From: Parachlamydiaceae bacterium
Lineage (GTDB): Bacteria; Chlamydiota; Chlamydiia; Chlamydiales; Parachlamydiaceae
Assembly (NCBI GenBank): GCA_013698165.1
Contig: JACCVN010000169.1
Location: 1 to 5,599, forward strand
Direction: 5' to 3'
DNA length: 5,599 bases
The position numbers and the translations under genes were made by a program. Positions 4,974-5,599 of this stretch are shown in pieces. Under the pieces are notes generated by a model. The model saw nothing but the letters and a program-made list of their open reading frames with translations, had not been told where the DNA came from and searched no databases. Every line of letters begins with the position of its first letter. The stretch's first letter is position 1.

Positions 4974-5145
4974 AATATATACTGCCCTTAGCTCAATCTG
5001 AGAAATTTCGGCTGCGCCAAAGCCTCGGGGTTGAGTTCATTTAAAAGGCCCTGTATTGTATAATACAGGGCCTTTTAAATGAGCTCAACCGCGAGAGCTT
5101 TCGCGTTGCCCAAATTCTCAGATTGAGCTAAGGGCAGTATATATT
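4974..5145. repeat. 172-bp near-perfect palindrome between divergent lplA and queE
   Basis: The two 84-base arms (4974-5057 and 5062-5145) flank a 4-base GTAT centre. The outer 31 bases (4974-5004 against 5115-5145) are perfectly complementary. The middle roughly 26 bases match with a handful of C/C-type mismatches and one compensating base on each side. The inner 27 bases have one mismatch. It fills most of the 308-base gene-free gap between lplA (starts 4902) and queE (starts 5211). No protein is encoded. The form is that of a hairpin-type miniature element. Flanking AT-rich sequence hides any target duplication; the ends read TATATACTGCCC inwards. Confidence 0.88.
5038..5081. terminator. 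Terminator-like core of the palindrome (20-bp stem, 4-base loop, A/T tails)
   Basis: CATTTAAAAGGCCCTGTATT (5038-5057) pairs perfectly with 5062-5081 around GTAT. The GC-rich GGCCCTG/CAGGGCC stem is followed by CTTTTAAAT on one strand and by the same on the other, so it has the shape of a bidirectional intrinsic terminator. Its place between two divergent genes is unusual, because no known gene reads into it. It could insulate the two promoters or simply be part of the mobile element. Confidence 0.5.
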
Positions 5146-5167
5146 TCATTTTATCTTTATGTTGCTG

Positions 5168-5173
5168 TATAAT
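5168..5173 (+). promoter_or_regulatory. Consensus -10 box for queE
   Basis: A perfect TATAAT lies 38 bases before the queE ATG. At a 17-bp spacing the -35 position (5145-5150) reads TTCATT, only 3 of 6 to consensus, and sits exactly at the outer end of the palindrome. If real, transcription starts near 5180 with a leader of about 30 bases. Confidence 0.45.
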
Positions 5174-5210
5174 CTGCGACAATATCATTATACATCACTC
5201 TCTTACCACC

Positions 5211-5599
5211 ATGACTGATTTACAACTCTACATTACAGAAGTATTCGCAAGTGTTCAGGGAGAGACCTCCCTCACTGGGCTGCCGACAACTTTCATTCGG
5301 CTGGCAAGTTGCAATCTACGTTGCAGCTGGTGCGATACCACCTATTCATTTGGAAGAGGCACACCCGCATCAATAGAACACTTGGTTCTCGAAGCCAAAA
5401 ATAATGGCTGCCAGTTTATTTGTATAACAGGGGGAGAACCTCTCTTACAACCTAATGTCCATCAGTTAATTGATAAACTTTTACATCATGGTTATGTTAT
5501 TAGCTTAGAAACTGGAGGCTCGCTCTCAATTCACGAAGTCGATTCGCGCGTTCTTATCATTTTGGACATAAAATGTCCCGGCAGTGGCATGAGCCATAA
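5211..5599 (+). CDS. queE: 7-carboxy-7-deazaguanine synthase QueE, 3' truncated by window edge
   Basis: QueE is a radical-SAM enzyme that converts 6-carboxytetrahydropterin to 7-carboxy-7-deazaguanine, the committed ring contraction on the way to preQ0 and queuosine in tRNA. The 129 visible residues begin with ITEVFASVQGET (pterin-binding family signature). CNLRCSWCDTTYSFG follows, holding the CX3CX2C 4Fe-4S cluster cysteines 34, 38 and 41. Then come CITGGEPLLQ (GGEP, SAM contact, 74-77), LETGG (99-103) and LDIKCPGSGMSH (118-129). The frame runs off the window two bases into the next codon with no stop. No Shine-Dalgarno is visible before the ATG (CTCTTACCACC), but the family N-terminus fits this start. 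Other queuosine genes are not in view and may follow to the right. The short leader shows no preQ1 riboswitch. Confidence 0.95.
   Translation, partial: MTDLQLYITEVFASVQGETSLTGLPTTFIRLASCNLRCSWCDTTYSFGRGTPASIEHLVLEAKNNGCQFICITGGEPLLQPNVHQLIDKLLHHGYVISLETGGSLSIHEVDSRVLIILDIKCPGSGMSH

Noticed and set aside
4974..5145. Outward-facing promoters at both ends of the palindrome (TATATT at each tip)
   Set aside because: The TTGAGC that could serve as -35 is only about 11 bases from the hexamer, too close for a sigma70 promoter.
5174..5210. preQ1 riboswitch in the queE leader
   Set aside because: The leader is about 30 bases, AT-rich, with no stem plus A-rich tail of the preQ1-I pattern.
1..5599. Transposase, integrase, tRNA or defence genes that would mark a mobile island
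   Set aside because: None found in any frame. The only mobile-looking material is non-coding palindromes and the lplA relic.

Overview
This looks like a chromosomal window, roughly 40% GC by eye, from an obligate or facultative intracellular bacterium. My best guess is an environmental chlamydia (Parachlamydiales); an amoeba-associated gammaproteobacterium such as a Legionella relative is the main alternative. The guess rests on the style of the proteins (a lipoate-ligase-family protein, a type II NADH dehydrogenase, a YheT-type hydrolase, a lineage-specific protein with one hydrophobic patch) and on the loose gene spacing filled with palindromic repeats. No marker gene in the window settles the taxonomy.

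Layout from left to right. The 3' end of a type II NADH dehydrogenase gene (+, cut by the left edge) ends at 593. A long hairpin element made of two inverted REP-like units (598-690) separates it from a convergent, exported endonuclease/exonuclease/phosphatase-fold protein (-, 717-1733). Upstream of that gene is a good sigma70-type promoter (1809-1838). Then comes a second, larger copy of the REP-like element (1901-2075), whose last unit supplies the stop codon of a YheT-family alpha/beta hydrolase (-, 2073-3035). The hydrolase has a strong Shine-Dalgarno. Just upstream of it is a decayed fragment of a second lipoate-ligase gene (3079-3198). Next is an orphan protein gene (+, 3313-4092) with its own extended -10 promoter and an AT-rich palindrome against the -35. 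It overlaps tail to tail with the intact lipoate/octanoyl ligase gene (-, 4066-4902), whose active-site glycines are encoded by an uninterrupted G9 run. A 172-bp near-perfect palindrome (4974-5145) with a terminator-like core fills the gap to the divergent queE gene (+, from 5211, cut by the right edge).

The genes do not form one pathway. They cover respiration (NDH-2), lipoylation of 2-oxoacid dehydrogenases (LplA/LipM family), queuosine/7-deazaguanine synthesis (QueE), an uncharacterised esterase and two proteins that could act outside the cytoplasm or at a membrane. The most informative features lie between genes: a partial lplA duplication that has become a pseudogene, a paired palindromic repeat family, a giant palindrome, and a possible slippage tract in the lplA active site. 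I see no transposase, integrase, tRNA, rRNA or CRISPR array.
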